From positions 74,690-121,673 of the forward strand of contig CALVYT010000008.1 in the NCBI GenBank assembly GCA_944372345.1: a stretch of DNA of 46,984 nt. Reading direction: 5' to 3'. Position 1 is the first letter of the stretch; every line of letters begins with the position of its first letter. The translations under genes and the position numbers were made by a program. Positions 32,886 to 42,147 of this stretch are shown here, piece after piece. Source of the DNA: an uncultured Clostridia bacterium. GTDB taxonomy: Bacteria > Bacillota > Clostridia > Christensenellales > Pumilibacteraceae. The notes below the pieces were generated by a model. The model made no database searches. It had not been told where the DNA came from and was given only the letters and a program-made list of their open reading frames with translations.

Positions 32886-35800
32886 AACGGCGTTTATACG
32901 CTCCCTATGGGTGATGTTGACGATATTCTTTGCGCTGCTGCTCGTATTCCTTGCGATAGGGACGAGCATAGCGAAAGAAAACTCGGCGGCGATAAACAAA
33001 ACGCTCAAAGTCAAAGACACGATAAGAGTGCAGGTAGGCGACGTATCCGAAGAGGATATGGAGTATTTCAAGTCCGATTACGTTAAGTATGACGAGAACG
33101 GCGAAATAATGTATGTGACCGAAGAAGACGGATACCGCCATCAGGTGTTCGATCACGAGGCTATGCGCGACGCGTCCGAAGCCGTGGGAGAACAAACTGC
33201 CGTCGAAGGCAGCGTGCTGCTCTGGAACGACGAGATCGAAGGCGGCGGAAAAGCGCTGCCTCTGTCCGACGGCGACGGAGTGAGCGTATACGGCGTAAAT
33301 CAGCACAACTACGCGTACCTCGGCAACGGTTCGGGTGCGATGCCGACTTCTCCTGCGGAAGGCAGTCTTTATTCGGCGCTCCGCAACAGAGGGCTTGCCG
33401 TCAACAATACGCTCAATCAGACGTATATGCAGCTGTTACGCAGTTATGTGCGTACGACGCATAACGACGGAGCGGACACCAACTATCAATGCTGGTTCGG
33501 TGTGAACGAAGCTCCGTGGTCGTCGGTAGCCGACGTCACGGCGAGCACGATAAAGAATTTCGGCGACGCGGCGGTGATGGTCGTCACGCGCGTGGCAGGC
33601 GAGGATTACGACATATCCGAAAACGTGGACGACGAGGTGATGGACGGAAGCAACAATCATCTCGAACTGACGGCAGAGGAAGCCGACGTCATACGCGGGC
33701 TCAACGAATACAAGGAGTCGGGAGATCTCAAAAGCATAGTTCTGCTGCTCAATACAGCCAACCCGATACAGTTCGCCGGACTTTCCGGCGAGCTCGACGG
33801 CATGGTGGACGCCTGCGTGTGGGTAGGCATGGGCGGAACGATGAGCTATTCGCAGATCGCGGACGTGCTCACCGATCAGGGCGGCTATGCCATGTCGGGC
33901 AGAGCGCCCGACACGCTTGCCTACAACGCCCGTTCGGCGCCGTCGTACGCCAACTTCGGCGACTTTACCTGGGCGGAGTATTCGGCTGACGGGCTGCCCG
34001 ACGTGCGCCGAGAATACGAAACGTATTACCAGACCCACAACCTCAAATATATGGTCTACCAGGAAGGCGTGTATGTGGGTTACCGCTATTATGAAACGCG
34101 CTATGAGGATTATGTGCTCGGCGGCTCGTCCGTATCGGGCAGCGTCGGCTCGTCCGACGGCGGAGAATGGGATTACTCGGAGGAGGTCGCGTTCCCGTTC
34201 GGCTACGGGCTGTCGTACGCGACGTTTGAGTATTCCGACGCGGAATTTTCCGACGACGAATACGACGTGACCGTGTCCGTCACCGTGACCAATACGAGCG
34301 ACGCTTACAGCGGTAAAGACGTCGTTCAGGTCTATATGCAGCGTCCTTACACCGAATACGACAAACGGCATAACATCGAAAAGCCCGCGATCGAACTCGT
34401 CGGGTTCGCAAAGACGGCTCTGCTCGCTCCCGGCGCGTCCGAAACCGTGACGCTGACGATCGATAAAGAGCAGATGCGCACCTACGACGCTTACGGCGAG
34501 GGAACGTATATCCTCGAACGCGGCGATTATTATTTCGCGGTGGGCAACAACGCTCACGACGCGCTCAATAGCGTCATCCTCGCAAAAGACCCGGGCGTCG
34601 ACAAGTCGCGTATGTATAACTTCCCGTCCGACGGCGAGGGCGACGCGGGATATGCGCACAAGGTCGTCGTTTCCGAGAACGACTATGAGATATATTCCGT
34701 TTCGAGAACTACGGGCAACGAAATAGTCAACCGTCTGGACGATGCGGATACCAACCGTTACGAAGGAACCGCCGATCAGCATGTGACGTATCTGTCGAGG
34801 AACGACTGGGACGGCACATATCCGACGCAGACGGTACGTCTCGAATGCACGAACGAGCAGATGATCTACGATATGCAGTACGGTCACGAAGTTCCCGTCA
34901 ATGACGGCGATAAGATGCCCGTATACGGCACCGTGACCGCCGCCGACGGCGAAGTTTCGCTTGCGGATATGTTCGATCTCGAATACGACGATCCGAAGTG
35001 GCAGAACCTGCTCGATCAGATGACGTTCAAAGAACAGAACTGGCTGGGTTCGTACGGGCTCCATCATTTCGCGGCGGTAGGCAGCGTCAACGCACCCGGC
35101 GCGGGCGCTGCGAACGGGCCCGCGGGCGTGAATTACACTAATCCCGCGCTCGGCAGCGTGTTCTCGTTCCCGTCCCCGGTCGTAATGGCGGCGACGTGGA
35201 ACGCTCCGCTCATCGAGAAGCTCGGCGTGGCGTTCGGGCACGAGGCGCTGCACGTCGGAGTCACGATAGTTTACGGTCCGGGTGCGAACACGCACCGCAG
35301 CGTATACGGCGGACGTAACTGGGAGTATTTCAGCGAGGACGGCGTGCTCGGCGGTGAAATGCTCTCCGCGGAAGTACACGGGATGCAGAGCAAGGGCGTG
35401 ATCGTCATGACCAAGCATTTCGCGTTCAACGACCAGGAGCGCAACCGCTACGGCGTCGCTACGTTCTTCAACGAGCAGAGCGCGAGAGAGGTCTATCTCC
35501 GTCCGTTCGAGATAGCCATCCGCGAGGGCGAGATGAACGGCGTTATGAGCTCGTTCAACCGCATAGGCTGCACCTGGGTGGGCGCGCACCGCGGATTGCT
35601 GACGGATATACTCCGCGGCGAGTGGGGATTTACCGGCATAGTGGAGACCGACTCCTGCACGGGTAATACGTTCCATATGGGCAACGATTGGGCAAAAGCC
35701 GAGGGACTCATCGCCGGCAACGATATGTGGATGGCGGGCGGTTCCGAGGATTATTGGAATGCGAGCAAGGACAATCCCACCGTTATGCTTGCTCTCCGTG

Positions 35801-37401
35801 AAGCGTGCCATCGTATGCTTTACAATCAGCTGCACAGTCTGGCGATGAACGGCGTGAGCACGGGAACGAAAGTCATCCCGATAACCCCCTGGTGGCAGGT
35901 TGCTCTCGATACGATGACGATAACGTCGGGCGTTCTCGCCGGGATATGCGCAATAATGGCGGTACTGTCCTTCGTGTTCGCGAGCAAGGCGTACCGGACG
36001 TGGCGGGCGAACGCCCCTGCCCGCGCCGCGGTAAAAGCGGCGGGTATGGGCTCTCCCGCGGTATCATCGTACAGCGGCGCGTCCGGCTCGGGCGCGGCGT
36101 ATGCGGCGGCGGCTCCTGCGGGAGCGGGATCGCAGTCGGGAACGGAAGCCGCAGAGCCTTCGTGGTTTGCGCGGCACAGGAAGCTGCTTATAACGATCGG
36201 TTCGATAGTCGCCGCGGCGATAGTCATAGTAGCGATAGTTGTTCCCGTGACCACGTGCGGAGGAGCGGCGGCTCCCGGACCGGCTCCCGGTCCGCAGAAA
36301 CACGTCTGCGAAGAAAAATGCTCCGTCTGCGGCGGTTGCCTCGACTTTACCTGCGACGACCCTGCGTGCGCGACCAAGTGCGGCGCGGGCAAAGCGGAGC
36401 ACTCGTATGAAGCCGAATACGCCGACAGAGCCAACGGCATCGTCGGATACGCGCCGATCTCTCTCGAAAGCGAGGAGGAGCGCACATGGATCGCCAATAT
36501 GCAGAACAACAGCGGAGCGAGTCTGACGTTTACGGTAACGGCGACGGAAGATACGACGGCGTCGCTTGTGGTGACCGTCAACCGCCGCACACAGGAGACC
36601 GTGTTCACCGATATTATGAGCGTTACCGTGAACGGCGGCAGGGAGATTATAAGTTCCGCGGTAGTCCCCGCGTTTGCCCATCAGTACGAAGAAGAAGCGT
36701 TCGTCGACATCAATATCGGCTGCATAGAACTTAACGAGGGCGAGAATACGATAATGTTCATGACTCTCGGTGAGGGCGATTTCAGCGGATATAACTTCGA
36801 TAAGATAAAGCTGCTTTGCAACGAGGTCGAGGACAAGGCTCACGTCTGCGAAAGCGCCTGCCCGATCTGCGGAGGCTGTCTCGATCCGATGTGTCCCGCT
36901 CCCGTCTGCGAAAAGAAGTGCGGCGACGGAGAGAATGCGCAGATATGGGAAGCGGAGAACGCGAGCTGGACGGACGGTGCCGCCGTATGGGGCGGGATCG
37001 GCACGGAGACCAACGACGCCGGCAGGACGTTCCTGATTAACCTCAACGGCAACACCGGAGCGAAGATCATGTTTACGGTGGAAGCGACCGAGGATACGAC
37101 GGCGTCCCTTTCGGCGACGGTCACGAGAAGGCTTTACGACACGGTGTTCACCGACGTGTTCGGCATCTCCGTGAACGGCGAGCCCGTCGGAGCGCGTCCG
37201 GCAGTAGTCTATGCGAACAACCCGAGAGAGGGCGGGCAGTGGGACGAATCGTCGTTCACGGATATACTTCTCGGCTGCATAAACTTGCGTCGGGGCACGA
37301 ATACGATCGAGTTCGAAGTGCTCGGCGAGGGTGAATACAGCGGGTACAATATCGACAAGATAACGCTTGCCGGCGAAGGCGTGCTGCCGCCGTCGGCATG
37401 A
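32869..37401 (+). CDS. giant membrane-anchored GH3 enzyme with reversed domains and two C-terminal binding modules, cassette B
   Basis: 1510 residues from ATG 32869 (GGAGG upstream). N-terminal helix (about 10-35), then sandwich domain (EGSVLLWNDEIEGGGKALPL) and FnIII-like domain (VTVTNTSDAYSGKDVVQVY). The GH3 barrel (about 700-970) has YGPGANTHRSVYGGRNWEYF, MTKHFAFNDQE and the presumed nucleophile Asp928 in VETDSCTG, where Ser replaces the usual Trp. Helices at about 1010-1035 and 1105-1130 place the rest outside again: two units of a Cys-rich motif (HVCEEKCSVCGGCLD; HVCESACPICGGCLD) plus a CBM6/35-like module (EAE start, SGYNxDKI end). Domain order is permuted as in the cassette A enzyme. 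Specificity unknown. The lipoprotein gene follows 14 bp later. Confidence 0.92.
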   Translation: MAKKRKTAFIRSLWVMLTIFFALLLVFLAIGTSIAKENSAAINKTLKVKDTIRVQVGDVSEEDMEYFKSDYVKYDENGEIMYVTEEDGYRHQVFDHEAMRDASEAVGEQTAVEGSVLLWNDEIEGGGKALPLSDGDGVSVYGVNQHNYAYLGNGSGAMPTSPAEGSLYSALRNRGLAVNNTLNQTYMQLLRSYVRTTHNDGADTNYQCWFGVNEAPWSSVADVTASTIKNFGDAAVMVVTRVAGEDYDISENVDDEVMDGSNNHLELTAEEADVIRGLNEYKESGDLKSIVLLLNTANPIQFAGLSGELDGMVDACVWVGMGGTMSYSQIADVLTDQGGYAMSGRAPDTLAYNARSAPSYANFGDFTWAEYSADGLPDVRREYETYYQTHNLKYMVYQEGVYVGYRYYETRYEDYVLGGSSVSGSVGSSDGGEWDYSEEVAFPFGYGLSYATFEYSDAEFSDDEYDVTVSVTVTNTSDAYSGKDVVQVYMQRPYTEYDKRHNIEKPAIELVGFAKTALLAPGASETVTLTIDKEQMRTYDAYGEGTYILERGDYYFAVGNNAHDALNSVILAKDPGVDKSRMYNFPSDGEGDAGYAHKVVVSENDYEIYSVSRTTGNEIVNRLDDADTNRYEGTADQHVTYLSRNDWDGTYPTQTVRLECTNEQMIYDMQYGHEVPVNDGDKMPVYGTVTAADGEVSLADMFDLEYDDPKWQNLLDQMTFKEQNWLGSYGLHHFAAVGSVNAPGAGAANGPAGVNYTNPALGSVFSFPSPVVMAATWNAPLIEKLGVAFGHEALHVGVTIVYGPGANTHRSVYGGRNWEYFSEDGVLGGEMLSAEVHGMQSKGVIVMTKHFAFNDQERNRYGVATFFNEQSAREVYLRPFEIAIREGEMNGVMSSFNRIGCTWVGAHRGLLTDILRGEWGFTGIVETDSCTGNTFHMGNDWAKAEGLIAGNDMWMAGGSEDYWNASKDNPTVMLALREACHRMLYNQLHSLAMNGVSTGTKVIPITPWWQVALDTMTITSGVLAGICAIMAVLSFVFASKAYRTWRANAPARAAVKAAGMGSPAVSSYSGASGSGAAYAAAAPAGAGSQSGTEAAEPSWFARHRKLLITIGSIVAAAIVIVAIVVPVTTCGGAAAPGPAPGPQKHVCEEKCSVCGGCLDFTCDDPACATKCGAGKAEHSYEAEYADRANGIVGYAPISLESEEERTWIANMQNNSGASLTFTVTATEDTTASLVVTVNRRTQETVFTDIMSVTVNGGREIISSAVVPAFAHQYEEEAFVDINIGCIELNEGENTIMFMTLGEGDFSGYNFDKIKLLCNEVEDKAHVCESACPICGGCLDPMCPAPVCEKKCGDGENAQIWEAENASWTDGAAVWGGIGTETNDAGRTFLINLNGNTGAKIMFTVEATEDTTASLSATVTRRLYDTVFTDVFGISVNGEPVGARPAVVYANNPREGGQWDESSFTDILLGCINLRRGTNTIEFEVLGEGEYSGYNIDKITLAGEGVLPPSA

Positions 37402-37415
37402 TAGAGGAGGGAAAG

Positions 37416-39170
37416 ATGAAAAAGACGAAATGGCTCGCGTCGGCTTTGCTGGCGCTCACCCTTGCGGTGAGCGCCGCGGGGCTGGCGGCTTGCGGACACG
37501 AGCATACGCTCGTAAAGACGGACGCAGTCGCGGCTACCTGCACGGAAGCAGGCAGCGCGGAATACTGGAAATGCTCGGACTGCGGCAAGATATTTGCGGA
37601 CGCGGCGGGCGAAAAAGCGACGACGCTCGTGCAGCTCGCGACCGAAGCTCTCGGACACGACTACGAACTTACCGCGTCGGTGGCCGACGGAAAATACATA
37701 GAGGGCACGACGCTTCCGGCGTCCGCCGTGACGTACACCCTCGTCTGCTCGCGTTGCGACGACGGGCAGAGCGTTACCGGAGTCGAAGCCGATCTGTCGA
37801 AAGAGCTGGTAGTCGGTAAAAACGAATTTACGGCAACGTATGCCGCGGACGGCGCGGATTACGAAGTCACGTTCGAGGTGACTGCGGTCGCAAAGTCGCT
37901 GACGGACATAGAGATCGAATATACCGGCAAGACGGAGTACACGATAGGCGAGAGTTTCGAAAAGGACAAACTGACGGTCACGGCGAAGTACGACAACGGC
38001 TCGGAAGTCGACGTCACGAGCGAGGCGACGGTGAGTGAACTTCCGGCGTCCGTCGGGGTGGGAACGGTGACGGTCTCGTTCGGCGGAATGGAAAAAACGA
38101 TAAGCGTGACGATGAAGGAAGCTCCGGCGGTGACGGAAGAGCTGTTTGAAGCCGAGGACGGAGAGTGGCGCGACGGGGAGACTCCCTATGGTCCCATTAC
38201 CGTATTCTCGAATTCGGATTGCACTTATCTGTCCGGAATGAACAGTAATTATCTGTCCGAACTTACGTTCACCGTCAATGCGACCGCGGATACGACCGCG
38301 ATGCTTATCGTACGACTCAACCGCCGTTCGGAAGAAACGGTGTTCACCGATCTCGTCGGAGTTTCCGTAAACGGAGGAGCATATCTCGAAAGCGACGTCG
38401 TCGTTCCGGCTATGGGCGAGGACGAGGGAAGCGAGTGGGGCGTGAACGCGTATACCGTCGTAGAGATCGGCGAACTGTCGCTCTCTTCCGGCAGCAATAC
38501 GCTGACGTTCACGATGCTGTCCGACGCCCCGTATTACAGCGGATATAACTTTGACTGGATCAAACTGCGCGGCAGTTATATCGAGCCTTTTGTCCACGAA
38601 TGCGGCGAAGTATGTCCCGAATGCGGAAAATGTATGGATCTGTACTGCGGATATCCGTCGTGTGAGGACAAGTGCGGCGGTCACGACGGCGCGGTTTTCG
38701 AGGCGGAAGACGCCGTCATTCTGGACGGCGAGAGCCCGCTTTGGGGCGGACACGGCTTCAAGGAGAACTCTGCGGGCAGGAGATACATTACCAGTCTCAA
38801 CGGCAATATCGGTGCGACCGTGACTTTCACCGTCAATGCGGAAAAGGACACGACCGTCTCGCTCGTGGTGACGAATAATATGCGCCGCCGCGAAACGAGG
38901 TTCACGGACGTGTTCGACGTGCTCGTCAACGGCGAGTCCATAGGCGCGCGTCCCGTCGTCGTTCCCGCTTCGGAAAATCAGTACGACGAATCCGCGTTCC
39001 GCGATTTCTGTCTCGGCTGCATAACGCTTCAAGAGGGCGAGAATACGATCGTGCTCAAAGTGAACGGCTGGGAAAGTTCGTTTGAGGGAGAGGACCCGCA
39101 CGAATACAGCGGGTACGATATCGACAAGATAACGCTTGTCGGCGAAGGCGTGCTTCTCCCCGCGGCATAA
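37416..39170 (+). CDS. surface lipoprotein with Ig-like domain and two carbohydrate-binding-like modules, cassette B
   Basis: 584 residues from ATG 37416 (GAGGAGGG upstream); lipobox LAAC (Cys26). In order: a Cys-pair segment ATCTEAGSAEYWKCSDCGK, a beta domain, an Ig-like domain (about 165-240: TGKTEYTIGESFEKDKLTV), and a first EAE-type module (about 246-388). Then come the Cys-rich motif HECGEVCPECGKCMDLYC (His394) and a second module (about 425-584) ending EYSGYDIDKITLVGEGV. The last module and tail are shared with the GH3 C-terminus and the 29.8-kb fragment. Probably co-localises with the GH3 enzyme and binds the same glycan (inference). Confidence 0.88.
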   Translation: MKKTKWLASALLALTLAVSAAGLAACGHEHTLVKTDAVAATCTEAGSAEYWKCSDCGKIFADAAGEKATTLVQLATEALGHDYELTASVADGKYIEGTTLPASAVTYTLVCSRCDDGQSVTGVEADLSKELVVGKNEFTATYAADGADYEVTFEVTAVAKSLTDIEIEYTGKTEYTIGESFEKDKLTVTAKYDNGSEVDVTSEATVSELPASVGVGTVTVSFGGMEKTISVTMKEAPAVTEELFEAEDGEWRDGETPYGPITVFSNSDCTYLSGMNSNYLSELTFTVNATADTTAMLIVRLNRRSEETVFTDLVGVSVNGGAYLESDVVVPAMGEDEGSEWGVNAYTVVEIGELSLSSGSNTLTFTMLSDAPYYSGYNFDWIKLRGSYIEPFVHECGEVCPECGKCMDLYCGYPSCEDKCGGHDGAVFEAEDAVILDGESPLWGGHGFKENSAGRRYITSLNGNIGATVTFTVNAEKDTTVSLVVTNNMRRRETRFTDVFDVLVNGESIGARPVVVPASENQYDESAFRDFCLGCITLQEGENTIVLKVNGWESSFEGEDPHEYSGYDIDKITLVGEGVLLPAA

Positions 39171-39222
39171 GACAAACGTATCCGGGCAAAAGACTTTTTG
39201 CCCGAAGGCAAAACGAAACGTC

Positions 39223-39257
39223 AGGGCGGTCAGCGCATTACGCCGACCGCCCTTTTG
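39223..39257 (+). terminator. terminator of the cassette B enzyme operon
   Basis: 9-bp stem AGGGCGGTC/GACCGCCCT (39223-39231 with 39245-39253), followed by TTTT. A smaller hairpin, CGGGCAAA/TTTGCCCG, precedes it at 39183-39204. Confidence 0.75.
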
Positions 39258-39342
39258 CTATACTGCGCGATTTCCGCCAAACGACGCGCGGCGATGCGAT
39301 AAGCCTTTCTTTGCGTTTTCTTCGGAAATTCCGCAAAAACTA

Positions 39343-39371
39343 TTGTAATTTCCCGCAGAGTGTGGTAAAAT
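39343..39371 (+). promoter_or_regulatory. sigma-A promoter of serS
   Basis: TTGTAA (39343-39348), 17-bp spacer, extended -10 TGGTAAAAT (hexamer 39366-39371). The 5' leader is about 30 nt, so no T-box precedes this serS. Confidence 0.8.
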
Positions 39372-39408
39372 CTAAATCGAAAAGCAATAAACAAAGGATC
39401 GGACGGAT

Positions 39409-40689
39409 ATGATAGACATCAAACTCATACTGACTCAGCCCGAAAAGGTTAAGGAACTTCTTGCGCGCAAAGGGTGCGACGCCGATCTCGGCAGAATAGC
39501 CGCGCTCGACGAACGCCGCCGCTCGCTCATAGTCAGGGGCGACGAGCTCAAAAAACAGCGCAACGACGCGAGCGCGCAGGTCCCCGTGCTCAAAAAACAG
39601 GGCAAGGACGTATCGGACATCATCGCGCGCACCAAGGCGATAGGCGCGGAGATAGCGGATATCGACAAGGAGATCTCCGCCGTCGAAAAGGAACTGACGG
39701 ACGCCGTGAGCGTGCTGCCCAATCTCCCCGACGAGGATCTCGAAGGCGGCGGCAAGGAGAACAATAAGGTGCTCAAAGTTTTCGGCGAAAAGCCGGAGTT
39801 CGCGTTCTCTCCGCTCGACCACGTCGCGCTGTGCACGAAGCACGGTCTGATAGATTACGAGCGCGGCGTCAAGCTGTCCGGCTCGGGGCACTGGATATAC
39901 CGCGGCAAGGGTGCGGTGCTCGAATGGGCGCTGCTCAACTTTTTCGTGAGCGAACATCTCGCGGACGGCTATGAGTTCATACTCCCGCCGCTCGCGCTCG
40001 GCTACGGCTGCGGTTACGGCTCGGGGCAGTTCCCTAAATTCAGGGACGAGGTCTACTGGGTGGAAAACCCCGAGGCGGAGGGCGACCGCACGAAAATGAA
40101 ATTTATGCTGCCCACGGCGGAGACGGCTCTCGTCAATCTGTATGCGGGCGAGGTGATGAAAGAGAGCGAACTGCCCAAAAAGCTGTTCGCATACACGCCC
40201 TGCTTCCGCAAGGAGGCGGGAAGCTACCGCAGCGAGGAGCGCGGTATGATCCGCGGACACCAGTTCAATAAAGTGGAAATGGTGCAGATAACGGCGGCGG
40301 ACAAGTCGGACGAAGCGTTCGAGGAGCTCGTCGGCAAGGCGTGCTCGCTCGTCGAAAAACTCGGTCTGCACTTCCGTCTGAGCAAGCTCGCGGCGGGCGA
40401 TTGCTCCGCGTCTATGGCGCGCACCTACGACATTGAGGTGTGGATCCCGTCTATGGGGATATACAAGGAAGTTTCCAGCGTGTCCAACGCGCGCGACTAT
40501 CAGGCTCGGCGCAATTCGACGCGGTATAAGGGCGCGGACGGCAAGAACCGCTTCGTGCATACGCTCAACGGCAGCGGGCTGGCGACCAGCCGCGTGCTCC
40601 CCGCGATCGTGGAACAGTACCAGCAGGCGGACGGCAGTATCGTCGTTCCCGAAGTGCTTCGCAAATACACCGGTTTCGACGTGATCTGA
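39409..40689 (+). CDS. serS: seryl-tRNA synthetase
   Basis: Class II synthetase charging tRNA-Ser (and tRNA-Sec where present). 426 residues, usual length. N-terminal antiparallel coiled coil (about 30-105, e.g. DELKKQRNDASAQVPVLKKQ) that holds the tRNA long arm. Catalytic domain motifs: FRKEAGSYRSEERGMIRGHQ (motif 2), EVSSVSNARDYQARR, and LNGSGLATSRVLPAIVEQYQ (motif 3). AAAGGA precedes the ATG. The following gene starts 25 bp later and is probably cotranscribed. Confidence 0.97.
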   Translation: MIDIKLILTQPEKVKELLARKGCDADLGRIAALDERRRSLIVRGDELKKQRNDASAQVPVLKKQGKDVSDIIARTKAIGAEIADIDKEISAVEKELTDAVSVLPNLPDEDLEGGGKENNKVLKVFGEKPEFAFSPLDHVALCTKHGLIDYERGVKLSGSGHWIYRGKGAVLEWALLNFFVSEHLADGYEFILPPLALGYGCGYGSGQFPKFRDEVYWVENPEAEGDRTKMKFMLPTAETALVNLYAGEVMKESELPKKLFAYTPCFRKEAGSYRSEERGMIRGHQFNKVEMVQITAADKSDEAFEELVGKACSLVEKLGLHFRLSKLAAGDCSASMARTYDIEVWIPSMGIYKEVSSVSNARDYQARRNSTRYKGADGKNRFVHTLNGSGLATSRVLPAIVEQYQQADGSIVVPEVLRKYTGFDVI

Positions 40690-40714
40690 CGGCGCGCCGA
40701 AAAGGGGAGGGATC

Positions 40715-41575
40715 GTGATCAAAAAGATATTCATAGGGATGTTTTTCTGGCTCCCGCTGCTGTATTCGGCGGTGTTCCTCGTCATCTCGCTCCTGACGCG
40801 CACGATAGGCGCGAACTGGGGGTTCTATTTCGTCGGGCTGTCCGTGGTGCTGCTCATCTGCGTCGTGCTGACCTACGTCTACGCGCACCGCAGCCGCGAG
40901 GACAGCGCGGACAAGGCGCGAGCGGAGGACGAAGAGCGGCAGGACCTTCCCGCCGTATCCGCCGTATCCGCAGCCCCCGCCGCGGGCGGCAGGCGCGGCG
41001 AGCTCGTCCCCGAAGAGGAAGCGGAAATATCCGCGCGCGACGAAACCAACCGCTATGCGGCGGAGATGAAAGGCAGTCCGTCGTCGGTGAACGGCGAACG
41101 GTACGACAGCCGCAGCGAGCGCAGCGCGTATATGGCGGGCGGGAGATATATAGACGACGTGCCCGCGCCCGATCCGCGCTCCTCTCCCGATTCTCTGCGC
41201 TCGGACGGGGATATGATGGGCGGACAGGGAATGAACGGTTACTATTTCGGCGAGCCCGAAGAGCCCGCCGCGCCGAACGGCGACAAAACGGACTCCGCGG
41301 GATTTTCGCCCTACGTTCAGCCGTCCAACTACGGCGAGGGCGGAATGAAGCTCGGCGATTACGACCGCCGCGCCCGCCGCGACGAGCGCGAAACGCCCGC
41401 CCCCGAGCCCGACCGCGACGACGGTTACGCCGGCACGGTGACCCCGCGCATATACCGTCTCCGCGGCGAGCCCAACGTCCTGCTCTACGAATACCCCGAC
41501 GTTTACAAGAAGTACTATATCAATGCCGACGGGTCAAGGACATTACTTTCGACGCAATATAAAGAGAATAAATAA
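40715..41575 (+). CDS. membrane protein with long disordered tail and conserved-looking C-terminus
   Basis: 286 residues, GTG start at 40715 with AAGGGGAGGG just upstream. Two N-terminal helices (about 5-27 and 33-56: LPLLYSAVFLVISLL, GFYFVGLSVVLLICVVLTYV). A 180-residue, Asp/Glu/Pro/Arg-rich, probably disordered stretch follows. The compact C-terminal segment is PRIYRLRGEPNVLLYEYPDV and ends in YYINADGSRTLLSTQYK. Unknown family. Its stop codon region forms the left arm of a hairpin. Confidence 0.8.
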   Translation: MIKKIFIGMFFWLPLLYSAVFLVISLLTRTIGANWGFYFVGLSVVLLICVVLTYVYAHRSREDSADKARAEDEERQDLPAVSAVSAAPAAGGRRGELVPEEEAEISARDETNRYAAEMKGSPSSVNGERYDSRSERSAYMAGGRYIDDVPAPDPRSSPDSLRSDGDMMGGQGMNGYYFGEPEEPAAPNGDKTDSAGFSPYVQPSNYGEGGMKLGDYDRRARRDERETPAPEPDRDDGYAGTVTPRIYRLRGEPNVLLYEYPDVYKKYYINADGSRTLLSTQYKENK

Positions 41576-41612
41576 CGCGCACGGCACGCTGTGCGCGTTA
41601 CTTATTCTCTTT
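41561..41612 (+). terminator. long hairpin spanning the stop codon of the preceding gene
   Basis: TAACGCGCAC (41573-41582) pairs with GTGCGCGTTA (41591-41600), and the flanks AGAGAATAA and TTATTCTCT extend the stem with a small bulge. A short U-rich stretch ends it. It could act as a terminator or 3' stabiliser. Confidence 0.6.
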
Positions 41613-41616
41613 CGGT

Positions 41617-41733
41617 GGGAAGGCATATAACGGGGTTGATACGGACTACGCGCTCGGTCTATATGCCTTCCCCTCGTGGTGGGGAAGGCATATAACGGGG
41701 TTGATACGGACTACGCGCTCGGTCACATACTCC
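41617..41733 (+). repeat. dispersed repeat unit R0, two tandem copies (period 65)
   Basis: Copies start at 41617 and 41682 with GGGAAGGCATATAACGGGGT and run to CGCGCTCGGTC. A hairpin of GCCTTCCCC/GGGGAAGGC separates them. Same unit as at 5300-5370. Confidence 0.9.
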
Positions 41734-42090
41734 GGCTGCCGCCTCGCGCCGATTGTCGGTTTTCGCCGCGGGTTTGCCGCGGCTGCAACCGAGCGCAAAA
41801 GCCGCGCTTTTGCTTCTCGCGCGAAAAGTTCACATACATTGCGTTAAAATCGCGCGCGGCTTGCCGCGCGCGTCTTATTTCTGCGTGAAACCTGCTTGCC
41901 GTTTAACAGAATTCGCAGCGAATGCGCAGAGATTTTTGTAGTGAATACCGCGTTTACCGAAGTGAGCGGCAGCGGAAACGGCCGCCATAGGGTGACCCCA
42001 TGGCGGCTCGGAAACGCGGTAGATTCGCAAAAAGATCGCGCAGACGCGCCATAAGGGAAGCGCCGCAGGCGCAACCGAAACGTGTGTGAT
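41733..42090 (+). repeat. dispersed repeat mosaic R1+R2, fullest copy
   Basis: R1 (41733-41876) matches 5577-5720. The following part matches the minus-strand copies at 15102-15260 (to about 41945) and at 46816-46984 (about 41915-42090). It includes AATGCGCAGAGATTTTTGTA, a GGTGACCCCATGG-type palindrome, GATTCGCAAAAAGATCGCGC and GCGCCGCAGGCGCAACCGA. Non-coding. It ends about 20 bp before the ncRNA promoter. Confidence 0.88.
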
Positions 42091-42112
42091 AAAAATTTCA
42101 CAAAAACGGGTA

Positions 42113-42141
42113 TTGACAAGGCGGGGGAACGGTAGTATAAT
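42113..42141 (+). promoter_or_regulatory. sigma-A promoter of the structured ncRNA
   Basis: Consensus TTGACA (42113-42118), 17-bp spacer, TATAAT (42136-42141). Confidence 0.92.
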
Positions 42142-42147
42142 GAAGAA

